This document shows, piece by piece, positions 1-12,297 of a DNA stretch of 64,000 nt. Position numbers and translations under genes: made by a program. Under the pieces are notes generated by a model that did no database searches, was not told the DNA's origin, and was given only the letters and a program-made list of their open reading frames with translations. How positions within the stretch are numbered: position 1 is the first letter of the stretch; each line of letters starts with the position of its first letter. Origin of the DNA: Proales similis (Eukaryota > Rotifera > Eurotatoria > Ploima > Proalidae); contig JAGVRJ010000001.1 of the NCBI GenBank assembly GCA_019059635.1, positions 1,364,001 to 1,428,000 on the forward strand. The letters run 5' to 3'.

Positions 1-3000
1 TCTGCGCCGATCTTCACTTTCTCAATCGCTTCGAAGAGGTCTTGCAGCCACTTTGACTTTTCGCCATTTGACGAGGCAGAGACAAGCAACGATCGATTCG
101 AACTGTGCACTGTGAACGAGTTGGGTATGTCAATGTGCGGATTGCCGTCTTCGACCTGCACGTTTCGCAAATAGTACTCGCCGTGCACTTTGAACTGGAG
201 CACTTGATTTGAGCTGCGGGCGCAGTAGAGCAGAATATCGTTGAACTTACAAACACAAGCGAATAGAATAGCTGAAAAGCCCATGACCGAGTCAGAAAGA
301 GAGAGACAATTACCAGAAAGAACATTCGCTGTTGATAGCCTTTGCGCGAGAGCTTCTGCAGCGAGCCCTCTCGAATGAAGAACTTGAGAGTGGACAAAAC
401 GTTTTTTGAATGAAATGCTCGAGCTGGCGGCAGCATTCACTTACTCGGGTCAATTGATCTGAGCTCGGAATGAGGTGGTCAATGCCGATGAGATCGCGGC
501 GAAGCTCAAACAGTTTTTGCTTGTTCTCCTATTTCGTTTTGTTAGTCTGATTTGAACTGTGCTAATCGAGAGGTGCCGATCTCGACTCGCTTACCATCAG
601 TGGAAGCTTCTCCTGAATCCGGTCCGAGACGAGCTCGATTTGACTGAAAATGCCGAACGTCTCCATATAGTCTGTGTGCTTCACTCCGTAGAAAATGAGC
701 AGTCCTTGAGTTGGCAGCGGTTAAATTTCGGCGAATGGCTCGCGGCGCATCTGCTTACTTTCAATGATCAGCCTGTAGTGAAGCAAGCGCTGAATCGGCT
801 TGAGTAAAAGAAGAGTGAACGGCAGATAGCACGACTTGTGGCACTCAAAGTCCCTGTAGAGCGAGTCGAACTTCTTGTTGCGTTTACACGTCAACTCGAT
901 CTCGCTGAGAACTTGCTCGTAATTATCCGAGTAGATCTTGTAGCTCTAGACGAAGCTCGAGAAATTCAGACCAACGGCTGAGAAGCGGACTTGAACGATC
1001 GGACTTACGTTCAGGATGACGGCTAGAGAGGCGAGCAGATCGCCGATTGTGGGCGTCTCGTCCGAGTTTTTGTTTGTCCAATTGAACAAGCGCTGCTCAA
1101 GGTCCTTGATGAACTTGGTGTGAAATGCGATCATCGGCTGGAGACACTGGGCTGTGAGCGTCTGCTCGTAGTGGCACAGCTCGCTCAGGTCGAAGTTGTT
1201 CTTAATCGTGAACTTGGGAAAGGTGTCGCCGACCAGCTCGAGGTCTTTCAAATAGGTGCGCTCAGTCATGACCAGCTCCTTTAAGAGGTAGTAGGACTCC
1301 TCGAACGACTGCACTCGTTTGCGTTTGAATTCGTCTTCAATGTAAATCGAGTCGCGATCGCCTCTTCGACTCAGCGTGTTGGGCACTTGATAATCAGACA
1401 GAATCACTGGCGTCTGACTGAGAATGCCAGCGGGAGCCGGCGGCAGAGGCTGCTCGTTGATCTGAGGCGAGCAGGAAGTCAACAAGCGACTTTCTGCGGC
1501 CAATACGCTCACCCGTTCTCTCGACTCGTTTGACGCGCGCGGATTCAAATTGGAGTAGAGAATGGTGGCCGCCAGCGAGCATCTCTTTTGTTTATCTATT
1601 CAAAATTGATCGAATTAATTTCGCTGCCAAACAAGCAAGCCCGACCAAGCCTCTGTGTCTCAGTGTGTGTGTGTGTGTGTGTGTGGAACTTTTTGTTTAT
1701 TGAACCTAAATCGACGCGAGTTTGTAGTCTAACAACTCAACATAGACCATTACAGCTGCATGCAGAACATGATATGCGACATACAGATGAGGGCGTTCAA
1801 GCTGGCGGGCCGGCATCGTCCAGTGGCTCGTCTGCTCTTCTCTCGTACTCGCCTTCTTGCTCGATCGCTTTTGGTCCGGCATCGTCTGCCGGAGTCGAAC
1901 TCACAGCAACTAGTCTACGCTCTCTCTTCTCTGGCAAGATGAGATCGAATCGAGCGATCAGCTCACTAAGCTTCACTCGCTCTGACTCGTCAGCTGGCTC
2001 GACTGTGTCATCCTGATAGCTGATCGCGTCCTCATCGGGCAATCTGGACGCACGACTCATCTCAATGTAAGCGTTCATTCGAGGCAGCGACTTGCAGTCT
2101 CGAGTGCGTCTCCTCTTCTCGCTAGTCTCTGATTCGTACAGATTGTACTGCAGCTTCTTGCTGGCACAGTCGAGCTCGAACGATTCGATTGTGACTTTCT
2201 GAGCGAGACTCGAGCCCAGAAGGCGCTCGTTGGCGCTGCTTTCAACAGCTTTGAGACGCTTGCGTATGAGCTGCTCGATCGGCATTGACAAGAACGAGGT
2301 GAGTGAGAGAGACGAAGAAGAGGAGTGTGCGGACGCGGTCGAGCTGGACGACGACGGCGATGAGAGAAATGAACAGTTGCCCGATTTGCTCGTGCTCAGC
2401 AGCGTGTCGTTCAGGTCGTTTAGAAACGAGGCGCACGATGAGGATGAAAGTGAACTGATAGAATAGGACATGCTCTCGTCGCCGGACAGCTTGCACTTGG
2501 GCGCGACGCAAGTGAGCGTCACCGGCGTCTTGGTCAATGTGGCTCGCTTTTTGCCCACGACTCGATCACACGACACAGAAGCTAGTCGTTTGCTGTTAGA
2601 ACATTCAACCGTCTTACCCTCATCGCCATCGCCAGCTCTCTGCTCGATCATGAGCGCATGCTTGCCGACTGTGCCCAGAGTTGACACGCGGCAAGAGTGC
2701 GGCTCGATCGACGTTTGCACTGTGCTCGAGATCATCGGCTTTGGCAAAGTGGCCGCCCCAGACTGAGGAGCTGAGTTTCGCAACGAGCCGGCTGCCGGTG
2801 CCGAGTCAAAGAACGTTGTGGTCGTTGTCTGCTGATATTCTTCGTGATTGTGAATTTCTTCCTTGTACGAGCGCATCACAACTTCCTTGCGTGAGTAGAT
2901 TTTGTTCGGATTTATGCACGAGCTCATTCCGTCGGCGGCGGCGGCGGTAGCGGCAGTTAGTTCAAGTCGCTTGGGCACGCTCGGCTTTACTTTGGGCAGA

Positions 3001-4864
3001 GAATTGGCCGCGTTCGACTGATGCTGCTGCTGTTGTTGTTGAATTGGAAGTGCGATTGATGCCGGCTTTCGGAACGAAGATAGAGGCACGTCGTCAGTGT
3101 TTTTAATAATCCCTTTGAGCTGAGGCTTGCCCAGAGAGTTGTTCTGCTCGGTCGGACTTTCGTTGGCGAACCAGCTCGAGCGAATCTTGGCCTTTAGTCG
3201 AGCCGGCTCGTCTTGATCGCTTTCAATATTGCGCTCGTCTTGTTGGTCTTCTTGTTCGTCTTCATCTCGATCGTCGTCGTCGTCGTCGTCTTCGGCCACA
3301 TCATCTTCGTCTTCAGACAGTTCGATCGCTTTCTCTCGACTGAACCGGCTGTCGATCGTCCGAGAGCCTTGAGTCGAAGAGTCCAGATCGCGGATGCCGT
3401 TCAGAGCCGGCACACTACTCGGTCCGCTCTGTTCGCCAAGCGGCTTGCTCGTCTCGCCGTTGTTGCCGTAGAGATGGCTTGTGCTGTTGCTGAAGTTGTT
3501 AAAGTGGCCCGAGTCTTGCGAGCCCATCATCGACTGAGTTCCGATCAGGGCGCCAGTCGAGCGTGAGGTCATGTTTCGATTGAGACTCTGCGTGCCGTTC
3601 GGCATGGCGTCCTGCTTCTCGCTCAGGCCCAACTGATTTATGTTGCGCATCGAGTGATAAGACCGATCGAATGCTCGATGCTTGCTAAAGTTCTCGCGAG
3701 CGCTCTCGATTAATTCCTTTTGAGTGCGTCCGTAATACCTGCGTGAGGAAGGGAGTTAATTTGGTCCGTGGGGGATAGGAGGCAGCATTTAATCAAATCA
3801 GGCAATGAGCTGCTTACCTAAAGGAGGAGCCGCGCGAGAGAAGCTTTGACTTGGCTCTTGGCAAACGATTGGCGCTCACGCAACGAAAGAACGAGTGGTG
3901 TTCAATGCAGTTCTTCCAGAACGCCTTGCTCTCGTCGCGATTCTCAAAGTAGAATTCCACTGTGTCCTTGTAGAAGCCGAAATTCTCCGGATGCAGCTTG
4001 ACCAAGAACTTTTTGCGCTTGAAGCTGAGCTTTCGAATCTTGGCCCACGAGAACGTGTTTATTTTGGTAAAGTTCTGAAACACGAGTATGCCCATGTGGG
4101 CGACCGCCAAGTTCAATTGAACGCCCTCATGGTCACGGGCCGGATGCATGACCACTCCGTAGAGCTCGATTTTCCTCGCAATGTCCAGCAGGTTGAGGTC
4201 GGCGTCGCCTGGCGACTGGCCCCTACAAAAGAGAAACGAATTTCGTCCAGAGCAGATGCGAGCGCTATGGTCGGCACTTACGCGTGGTTCTTGTAATAGT
4301 CCAATATCTTCTGCTCGTGCTCGATGCTCTGATGCGGAAACATGCGTCTCTCCTCGAAGTAGTCGAACGTGTCGCTAAAGTCGCCCATTTCGGCTTGTAA
4401 GATGTAGCTGGCGAGCAAAGAAGCGGTCGCATCGCTGCAGAGCAGCAGGCCCTCGGCAAGATCCCGTTTTATCTGAAGCGCGTACAAATAGCGCGTGTAC
4501 TCTTCTTCAAGCTGACCGGGGTCGGGCGTGTAGAATTTGATGGAGAATATCAATTTGGAGTTGGACGATATCTGCTTCGATACGGACTTGTCATAGTCGA
4601 TCCAGCACTAGAGCAGGCAGCACATGAGGCGAACGAGACACCGAAAATGTTTAGTCGCGTGAAACTTACCTTCTTGCGCTTCGAGTCAAAGTACTCCAAG
4701 CTAAAGTAGTCGCTTTCGATCAATTTCAAATACTGATAGACCAAATTGACTAGCTCGATGCCGGTTATTTTCGCGTCTATTTGAAACGGCACCTCAGTAT
4801 CGTCGAGCATCAGCACTCGCACAATGAACTGCTTTCGTTTGCTGCCCGGACTTTTTGAACTCAT
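1..4864 (-). CDS. FARP: FARP-type FERM, RhoGEF and PH domain protein (3' end outside window)
   Basis: A guanine nucleotide exchange factor for Rho-family GTPases, linking the plasma membrane to actin. Exons by frame and splice sites: 4864-4670, 4607-4282, 4222-3818, 3738-1905, 1584-1009, 945-759, 704-595, 528-445, 382-314 and 245-1 (open). The first three encode a FERM domain (about residues 10-300), followed by the FERM-adjacent motif ending in YYGRTQKEL. Exon 4 gives a roughly 600-residue low-complexity linker rich in Ser, Asp/Glu and Gln. The DH domain begins near ESYYLLKELVMTERTYLKDLE and ends near KPIQRLLHYRLIIE. The first PH domain starts at REGSLQKLSRKGYQQRMFFL and runs off the window, so any second PH domain is unseen. 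The order FERM-FA-linker-DH-PH is diagnostic of FARP1/FARP2/Cdep. Least certain is the 1585-1904 intron, which is long for this locus. Confidence 0.9.
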
Positions 4865-5125
4865 ATTCGTCGTTTGAGGTCGCCTGAAATCCCTTTAGAA
4901 GTAGTCGATAAATTCGCGCTCTCTCTGCTGCGGCTGCTTTGACTTGAAGTTTTCGAGTCAAAGACTCTTCATCTAAACACGAATGTATCCTTGTTAAGTC
5001 TCTAGTATGACTGACGCAGGCTACATGGCTAGAGATTGACAGAGAGGATAATCTGGCTCTCGTGAGAGCATCACGCACTCTACTCTGTGCCGTTCCTTTT
5101 AAATCGATTTCATTCATTCTTCCGT

Positions 5126-5180
5126 TCTCTTTCACTCTCTCTCTCTCTCCGTCTCTCTCTCTCCCTCATTCACACTCTCA
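5126..5180. repeat. CT-rich simple repeat
   Basis: A run of CT dinucleotides broken by occasional other bases, upstream of FARP. On the FARP strand it reads as GA repeats, a kind of tract often found near animal promoters. Confidence 0.7.
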
Positions 5181-6238
5181 GGCGCTTTTCAACTTTGCTG
5201 CCTTCAACTCTCTTTCATTACTTTCTTACACGCTGGTTCTGGCTCAAATGAGTGTAATCATAATTCGCAAGTTAATAATTGCAATCGCACCGAGCTAGCT
5301 AGCTAGCTATTGATTTTCCTCCTTCTCGTTCAGCACACACACAAGCAACGGAAAATGCGAGCAGAAAAAAAAAGGGGAGAAAAAAGAAGAGAAATGGCGC
5401 TGAGCTGGAAGAATGACTGTTATCGATCAGCGAGTCTCAATAGACTGCAAAGCATTGATAGAAATAATTGTGTCAATGCTGATTGACCGAGCCAATTTAA
5501 GCCGCAAATGAAGGAAAACATAGAAGCAAGTTGGAGTAGATGAGAAGCAGCATCCGACCGACTTGTCTAACGACTAGCGTGCTAGGCTAGGCTAACTTCT
5601 TAATGAGTAGAACCTTACGCTAAATAATATAAATCACTCGATGCTCTCTTAGAGGCCGCCTGACGAGCGCCCGAAACTGGGTTAACAAGATTGCCGCAGC
5701 TCTTCACAATGCTCAGCTCTGCACAATCCTACTCAGCTCGTGCGTGCTGCCATTGCTGGTCTTAGATGCCGCTGCTAATTCGACTGCTTGAACGGTTGCC
5801 GCCAATACGGCGCCATCATCAATGTCGGCTGCCTCTTCTACTGCTGCTGCCGCTTCCACTCCTGCCATTGCTGCTGCTGCTGCCTCTGCCGCTGCTTTAA
5901 TTGCGTTCAATTTTCACCATCATCTTCATCGTCAGTTATTGACGAGCGAGCAACTCGCAGCACGAGTAGAAAAAAAAACAAGAAGAGGAGAAGTTGCTGC
6001 ATATAATTTATGCGGTCGACGTCGGCCGAATTCAAGTTGATGTTACAAACAGGCCTCTCAATTGGCGCCCGTTTGATATTGATTAGAGTATGATAATCAT
6101 CTTGATCATCTTCATCAATGCGGAATTATTATAAATTTTCCTGCTTGTACTGAGGCCTCCTCAATGAGTGAACGAGCAGCAGCCAGCCAGCCAACCAACG
6201 AATCTAGTTTTTTGTTGCGGCCTAATATTTAGAGCGCC

Positions 6239-6261
6239 AACACACACACACACACACACAT
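6239..6261. repeat. CA microsatellite
   Basis: About ten uninterrupted CA dinucleotides in the gene-poor region between FARP and Aurora. Confidence 0.85.
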
Positions 6262-6896
6262 TCTTGAAATATTTATGAGAAGAAGAGGCGTCTTATTCAT
6301 GCGCGCGTGCGTGAGCGCTTTTGCTGGCCCGAGCACGCCCAATCCGCCTAGTGGTCCATTCATGCGTTCATGCTGCAATTATTCATTACGGACATCGATT
6401 TTTTCCCCTCCTCTAATACAACTGACTGCTTAGTGGCTGCTGCCGTTGAACTCCGATTGTCGCTGCCAGCTAAGCAACTCCTGCTGCTGCTGCTACTGCT
6501 GTAGAGCGCAGCGTGCTCTGCTTTAAAGCGAGTAGTCTGTCAACGCATCCATTAGGGCGTGTTCAGTCGAGCGATAAAATTAACGGGTACGCTGAGCTAC
6601 CGAGGAGATAAGATTTGCTTAGTTCCAGTGTATTGATCAACTGGGGCAAAATGGCCGACGAGGCCGTCTTTATTGCAAATCATCTGCCCTGGCTGCTTGT
6701 TTACTCTTCAAGAAATTGTGCATGATAATGAGTTGCCTTTGCGCGATTTACGCTCTAATCGAATCGGCTGTGTAAACACGTAAATGGAAGCTGGCCGAAC
6801 AGCAGACATCTCAAACATCAGTTTACACAAACAACACGCTAGCCTCCTCTCGACTTCTGACATAAATACACAAACACTCAACGAGACGAGCACGTC

Positions 6897-6928
6897 GATC
6901 ATCATCATCATCAACGATGATGATGATC
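6897..6928. repeat. Perfect 13-bp inverted repeat with 6-base spacer
   Basis: GATCATCATCATC at 6897-6909 is the exact reverse complement of GATGATGATGATC at 6916-6928, with ATCAAC between. The arms are made of a trinucleotide repeat, so it may have formed by slippage rather than being a functional hairpin. Confidence 0.8.
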
Positions 6929-8315
6929 AGGCTCAACTTGATTTAGGCACAAGTCGCACTTGCGTGCCTGCTCGGGTCTCTGTTTAGCGTGGCATTTGTG
7001 CTGATTCGGCAGCCGTCGGACCTTTAAGCGGTTGTGAAAATCTTAAGAAAATAAAACACAATTCAAACAATGGAAGCCATATGGCTGTGTCGCCACCGCT
7101 GCTGAACTGCCACCGCTGCTGAGAACGGCCTCACACCGTCGGCTGCTTGTGAACTTGATAAAAGAGAATTTTGATTGCAGCCGCAGATTGCAGTTGCCGA
7201 GCCGAGAATGAGAAATTGAGCACTTTGACGTTGTTTGACTCGCATTGATGAGGTTTAGCGATGAATTTCAGCTCTCGAGTCGGATTCTATTGCTTAGAGC
7301 GACACGACAGGCTTGTTGTTGTGAGAGGGCAGACTGGCAGCGAAACGTTCAGCTAATAGAAATAACGAGCCACTCAAATAGAAAGCAGCAGCGATGCCAA
7401 GAGAGAGCCTGATGCAACGAACGGGTGGTAGTGAGCGCGTTAACGCGGTTGCTAGCCGCAAGGCATCAAGGAAGCAAGAGAAAGCCGCGCTTGAGCAGCG
7501 GAAACGCCCAACAAGAATAAAGAATTAATTAAGCAGTATCAAAGGCCTAATTTAGAAATTAAGTGATCAGTCAGTGCCAAGTCCCAGGCGACGGCCAAAC
7601 AAGCCCCTAAACTACGAGCAAAGTAATCTTCGAGTTGTGCAGAGCAAGTCGCTCTATTTCTTGTTTTTTCATTTTTTAGAGGCTTGCGTTAAAGAGCGCC
7701 GACAAAATGTCAACTCATTGAGGACACTCATTGATTGCCAAAGTAGAAAGATAGTTGATTGACATATTTCTTAAATATTCATGAGCCGTCCGCACAATTA
7801 ACAGACTGACTCTGCTTTTATAGTGAGCAGACCAGCCAGGCCAGACCATGCAGGCAGGCAGGCGAGAAAGAGCAGAGCAACTGCATCAAATATTTGAATG
7901 CGATTCTCATTCAAGTGTGTTTCATTCAGTTTGCTAATTTAATTAAGAGTTAATATCAAAGGAGATTGTAGACAAGAGGCATGCAAACACGCCTGTGTCG
8001 TTGGGTCTAAATGGCAAATTGCGAAAGAAAAGGCCGCGTTTAAATTGTTTGCGTTCTGACCAATGTGTGTCGCTGCTGATGCGCGCGCAGTTGCGTGAAC
8101 TCGAGACCTCTCTGCAACAGCGCGCATCGGTTTGCGCAATTACTGGCATGTTTGACTGCTTGAGAGGAGAGCGCGAGAGGCAACGTTGAGGAGAAGAGAG
8201 CCAAGAGATTGAGTTTTACTTTGCCACTTAGGGGCCCAGCCAAGCGCAGTTGAGAATCGATAATGCTGCTGCTGCTGTTTCTGATGATGAAGATGCCGAT
8301 GATGAGTTTAAAATC

Positions 8316-8346
8316 GACGATGATGATGATGATGATGATGATAATG
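8316..8346. repeat. GAT trinucleotide repeat
   Basis: A run of GAT/ATG units, slightly degenerate at both ends, in a non-coding region about 850 bases upstream of Aurora kinase. Confidence 0.8.
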
Positions 8347-9196
8347 ATGATGGTGCTGAGCGATTAGGCAAAAAGCGTTTTAATTAAAATCCACTCGGCG
8401 TCGGCACGCACTCGGCGCCTTGCAGTCGAGCGATAAATGGCTTCGATCTAGCTGCGGCGATAAGCGATTGTTTTTATTTGTGTGTTTAATTAGCAAGATT
8501 CGATCGTTTCGTTCTTTCAAGACAGTCGAGTCAATATCCAACAGCAGAAATCCCTTCCAGTTGCATGCTTCCTCGCTTCTCTCTCTTTGGCTTGCTTGTT
8601 TCCTTGCGTTGTCTTTGATTTTCTATTTCTTGCTTCTCTTCTCACTTCTCGTGTGCTCTTCTCTCTTTGCCCTTTCAGTGGGTTTTGGCCGACGGCGGCC
8701 TTTCGTAACACACTGACTTGAACACGCTGGCAAATGGCTGCAAGAAGCAAATAAACTGTCGGCCGGCCTAATCGGTCGTGTTTACACAAAAACAATCAAA
8801 CGAACGGAAATTGATGTTCGCTCGTCGTTTCTTGCGGGCACTCTTGTCTATGGCACTCGACCCGTAGCCCGTCAATTCAATTTGGGCGTCGGAAGCCAGA
8901 GTCAGCCAATCATCGGCCTGCTCTACTACTAAACGCGGCTTCCTGTGGGAGCAAATGACGCCCTTCCGACAAATATGGCTTGTTCTGCTCGGCCGCTAGG
9001 AAAGTGGCTTAAGAGCGTCGTCGTCATTTAGAACGGAACATCAAGTTTGCTCCAATTCTGCGTCTGATCGTTTAGCTCACGGCTGAACCAGGTCTGGTTA
9101 GATTTGCATGTGAACATAAGCCGCGGTAATTGAACGGTCTTGTTGTTTGAAAGAAAATAAAGAGAAACAGAGCCGAAGAAAAGAGAACAGCTCGTC

Positions 9197-10490
9197 ATGG
9201 CGTCGGTGAACAACGAGAACGCTCGCAAAGAAGATTACACTCAGCCCAAATTGTAATTGAATGACCAAGTCGATTGTTGAGCTCGAAACTTGACTGACAG
9301 AGGTTGAAAGCTCAAGGCCATGGACGACAAAAGACTTTGACTTTGGCCGCCCGCTGGGCAAAGGAAAGTTCGGATCTGTTTATCTGGCCCGAGAGAAGAG
9401 GAGCGTCCACCAGGCCGTAGTGGCTATCAAGGTTGCCAGACAGATCCTGCGAATCGGTCGCTTGCTTTCACACTTTGCAAATCCAGATCTTGTTCAAATC
9501 CCAGCTTCAAAAGTCCGGAGTCGAACATCAGTTTAGACGCGAGCTCGAAATTCAAAGTCACTTGAAGTAGGAAAGAAGCGCGCCTGTGGCTGTTTGAGAA
9601 TTCTTTTATTCGTTCGAATCAGACACCCTAACATCCTGCGCATGTACGGATGGTTCCACGACACGAGCAGGATATTCATCATATTGGAGTACGCCTGTTT
9701 CGGCGAGTTGTACAAAAAGCTGAAAAAAGCCGGCCGCTTTGATGAGCGAACGTCGGCCACCGTAAGTGCTCTACACAGCTTTGAATTGGTCATTGGTAAA
9801 ACGCTCGGCCGTTTAAAGTACATGTACCAGATTGCGGACGCTCTGCTCTATCTGCACAGCAAGCAGGTAATCCATCGAGACATAAAGCCAGAGAATCTGC
9901 TGCTTGGCGCATTTGGCGAAGTGAAGATAGCCGATTTCGGTTGGTCTGTTCACGCGCCCTCTCTCAGGTAAAGCCCGTCCGACCCAGGCAGAGTAAAGCA
10001 ATTAAAACCGCTTCAACTCAAGACGACAGACCCTGTGCGGTACTCTGGACTACTTGCCGCCCGAAATGGTGGAGAATAAACAACACGACGAGCGAGTCGG
10101 TCAGTAGCCAAGCGCTTTCTTCTTAATCACTCTTGAGGAAAATTAACTCTGTAGACCACTGGTGCATTGGCGTGCTATGCTACGAATTGCTGGTCGGCCG
10201 GCCGCCTTTCGAGTCGCAGACTTCACAAGACACCTACAGGAAAATCGTCTCGTGCTACATCAAGTTTCCTGATTATGTGACGAGTGGCGCGCGCGATTTG
10301 ATTCTGATGGTGATTTACTCATTTCTGTCGGTTCGAACGAGCTTTCTTTCCCTAAAACTGTTCGCTTAAGCTGCTTCAAAAAAATCCAAACGACCGCCTC
10401 GACTTGAGAGAGGTGCGCAAACATCCGTGGATTGTTGAGCACGCGGAGAAGAATGAAGAGTTCATTAAATACTGGCGCGAAGAGAACTGA
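9197..10490 (+). CDS. aurora: Aurora-family mitotic serine/threonine kinase
   Basis: Phosphorylates chromosomal and spindle proteins in mitosis. Eight exons: 9197-9252, 9311-9431, 9487-9566, 9623-9761, 9819-9967, 10023-10099, 10155-10309 and 10371-10490, giving 298 residues; introns are about 55-61 bases. Visible motifs are the glycine loop GKGKFGSVY, catalytic Lys in [24 protein letters not shown]-like helix C (here RRELEIQ), [13 protein letters not shown] in [12 protein letters not shown], the T-loop [16 protein letters not shown] and C-lobe HPWI. The T-loop Thr equivalent to human Aurora A T288 is present, but the residue before it is Gln. The N-terminus is only about 25 residues, nearer Aurora B/C than A. 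The donor after exon 2 (GTTGCC) is weak. A polyadenylation signal AATAAA lies at 10510-10515. Confidence 0.95.
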
Positions 10491-12297
10491 GTCGGCCAGA
10501 CACAGTTGAAATAAACATTGTGAATCTTGTTCGGTTTAAACTGAATCAAATGTGATCTGAGTGAATATTAGACAATGTGTGTGAATTTTTCTTGCAATAA
10601 AATTGAGATCAATCTTTTCAACAAGCGTCCTACGCAGCCACCACAGCCAGAATCGTCGCGGATTTAAGTCTATTTGGCAGCGACGAAGCATAACTAAAGT
10701 GAGCACAAGGCCGATTTGTTCAAACCATTAGTTATGCCAACATCTTGCCTGCTAGACTGACCCATTCGACCTGGCGCGCTTAAAATGAGCTCGCTCAAAG
10801 CGAGAAATTTTCATCTTAATTATAGAAAATGAATTCAAACTAGAAGAGTTTTGTTCAGGAGCGGCGGCCGTAGCGGGATGGGACGAGGTTGTCGAGACTG
10901 GCTCGGACGGCTGAAATTATGTTGTGCTGCTTGTTCTTATCCGATATACACATCATAAATAAAATTGAATTTCATTTGCGGACGAGCTTGATATGAAGCG
11001 ACACAGGTAGATAAAGAGACAGAAAACTAAATTGAGATTACCGAGCTGGACTGGACCGGGCAAGATCCGATCGCACCAACCAAACAATCAGCGCTCAGTC
11101 TCTGTCAAACTAAGCTGAGTAAATAGAGCTGATTAGCAGCTGAAAGAATAGAATGAAATGAATTTCGGCCAAGATTATTGTGTTTAGGGCGATAAGCAAC
11201 GGCAGTCCGAGCGACGACGCAAACCATCGATTGCAGTCGCTACGAAAAGTGAATGTTGCTCGAATGCCTGCTGAGTCGCCTCTATTTATAATGGCCAACA
11301 CACACCGACAAGCCCGAGATCAAAAATATTGTAACTAAAACTGGGCAATAAATTCTCGTCGCTCAAATATCAGGCCATTCTTGATTTAACCAGTTTCCGA
11401 GTCGAGAATTTCCACGCCGTCCCGAATTTCAAACGTTGACGCTTGGCTGACGGCCCAGCAAGGCGAGTGTGCGCGCCCAAATGCCATGTGAATCGTAAAT
11501 TACGATCAAGTCTCAAATAAGGAAACACTAATTAAATTAGTTTTGATGCATTCACTAGGGCGATCGGTAGAAGCGCTATGCTACAATCACAGAGTTTCGT
11601 TTTAAATGGCATTTGAAACGTAGACGCGGCTCGGATACCGACAACCAATAATAAAAAGTCCAACTACGCCGGTTTCTAATATTCCCGTGAAGTTGCATGA
11701 AAAATAGCTTTGGGTCGAATCAATCAACAATCAGAAAGCAGAGAGCCGCTTTAATGCCATCACGCAAATAAACAATTTAAACGCCCGCCGCCGCCGCCCC
11801 GATCCGCATCTTCATCACCATGATCGCTGCCCCCGCCGCAATCAAATTTTTTTTTCGTTCGTTCTCTTCCACATTCGTCCACATAGTCGCCCATGTTCGA
11901 ACGGCCCGAATCTAATTCGTCTCATGATGAATAAGTCTACCTGTCGGTTGGACTAAAGTGATTAGGGCAAACGTCAAGAACGATCCCGACCGTGTCGTAA
12001 ATCAAGCGCCCTTTCAAACTGGCCCCAGGGGAAAATGCATCCAACACACGCCCGGCTTTAATTGAGTGAAGAGAGAAAAAAATTCTAAAAGAGTTAATTA
12101 ATTCAAACCGGCTTCGCAACGTTCAATCCATTTCGGTGTATTTCGCACTCCATTCTTTGTATGCGCAGCTAGTGGTTCGTTTCTCTCTTCTTCTTCTTTG
12201 TCTTTAATTCCAAAAGAAGCTTGAGGAGGAGGAGGAGGTGGAGAAGGAAAAAATGCACAAGACGAGGGAAAATATAAAGAATAAAAATGTCCAAGTT
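10491..12297. other. Intergenic, convergent 3' ends of Aurora and the Hog-domain gene
   Basis: About 1.8 kb without a recognisable gene; open frames on both strands are short and lack family features. It holds the Aurora polyadenylation signals and the presumed 3' UTR of the gene ending at 12298. Confidence 0.6.
10510..10515 (+). terminator. Polyadenylation signal of Aurora kinase
   Basis: AATAAA 20 bases after the Aurora stop codon; a second AATAAA lies near 10596. Confidence 0.6.

Larger units (their letters stand above)
4865..9196. other. 4.3-kb gene-poor region between FARP and Aurora kinase
   Basis: No conserved coding region is recognisable on either strand; open frames here are short or low-complexity (for example alanine or cysteine runs from GCT repeats near 5820-5900). 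It holds CT-rich tracts, a CTAG-type tetranucleotide run near 5294-5310, a CA microsatellite near 6240, GAT repeats near 8316-8346 and a hairpin at 6897-6928. It lies between two genes pointing away from each other, so it probably carries both promoters and the FARP 5' UTR. A possible 3' splice site (TTTCAG) lies just upstream of the FARP start, so a non-coding first exon may be here. Confidence 0.6.

Noticed and set aside
1585-1904. The GT-repeat stretch at 1663-1684 as coding sequence
   Set aside because: It falls in an intron of FARP between a strong donor (GTGAGT at 1904) and an acceptor at 1585; phases of both exons agree.
5713-6040. Overlapping frames rich in Ala or Cys around 5713-6040
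   Set aside because: They arise from GCT/CTG trinucleotide repeats read in different frames; no domain, start context or splice structure supports a gene.
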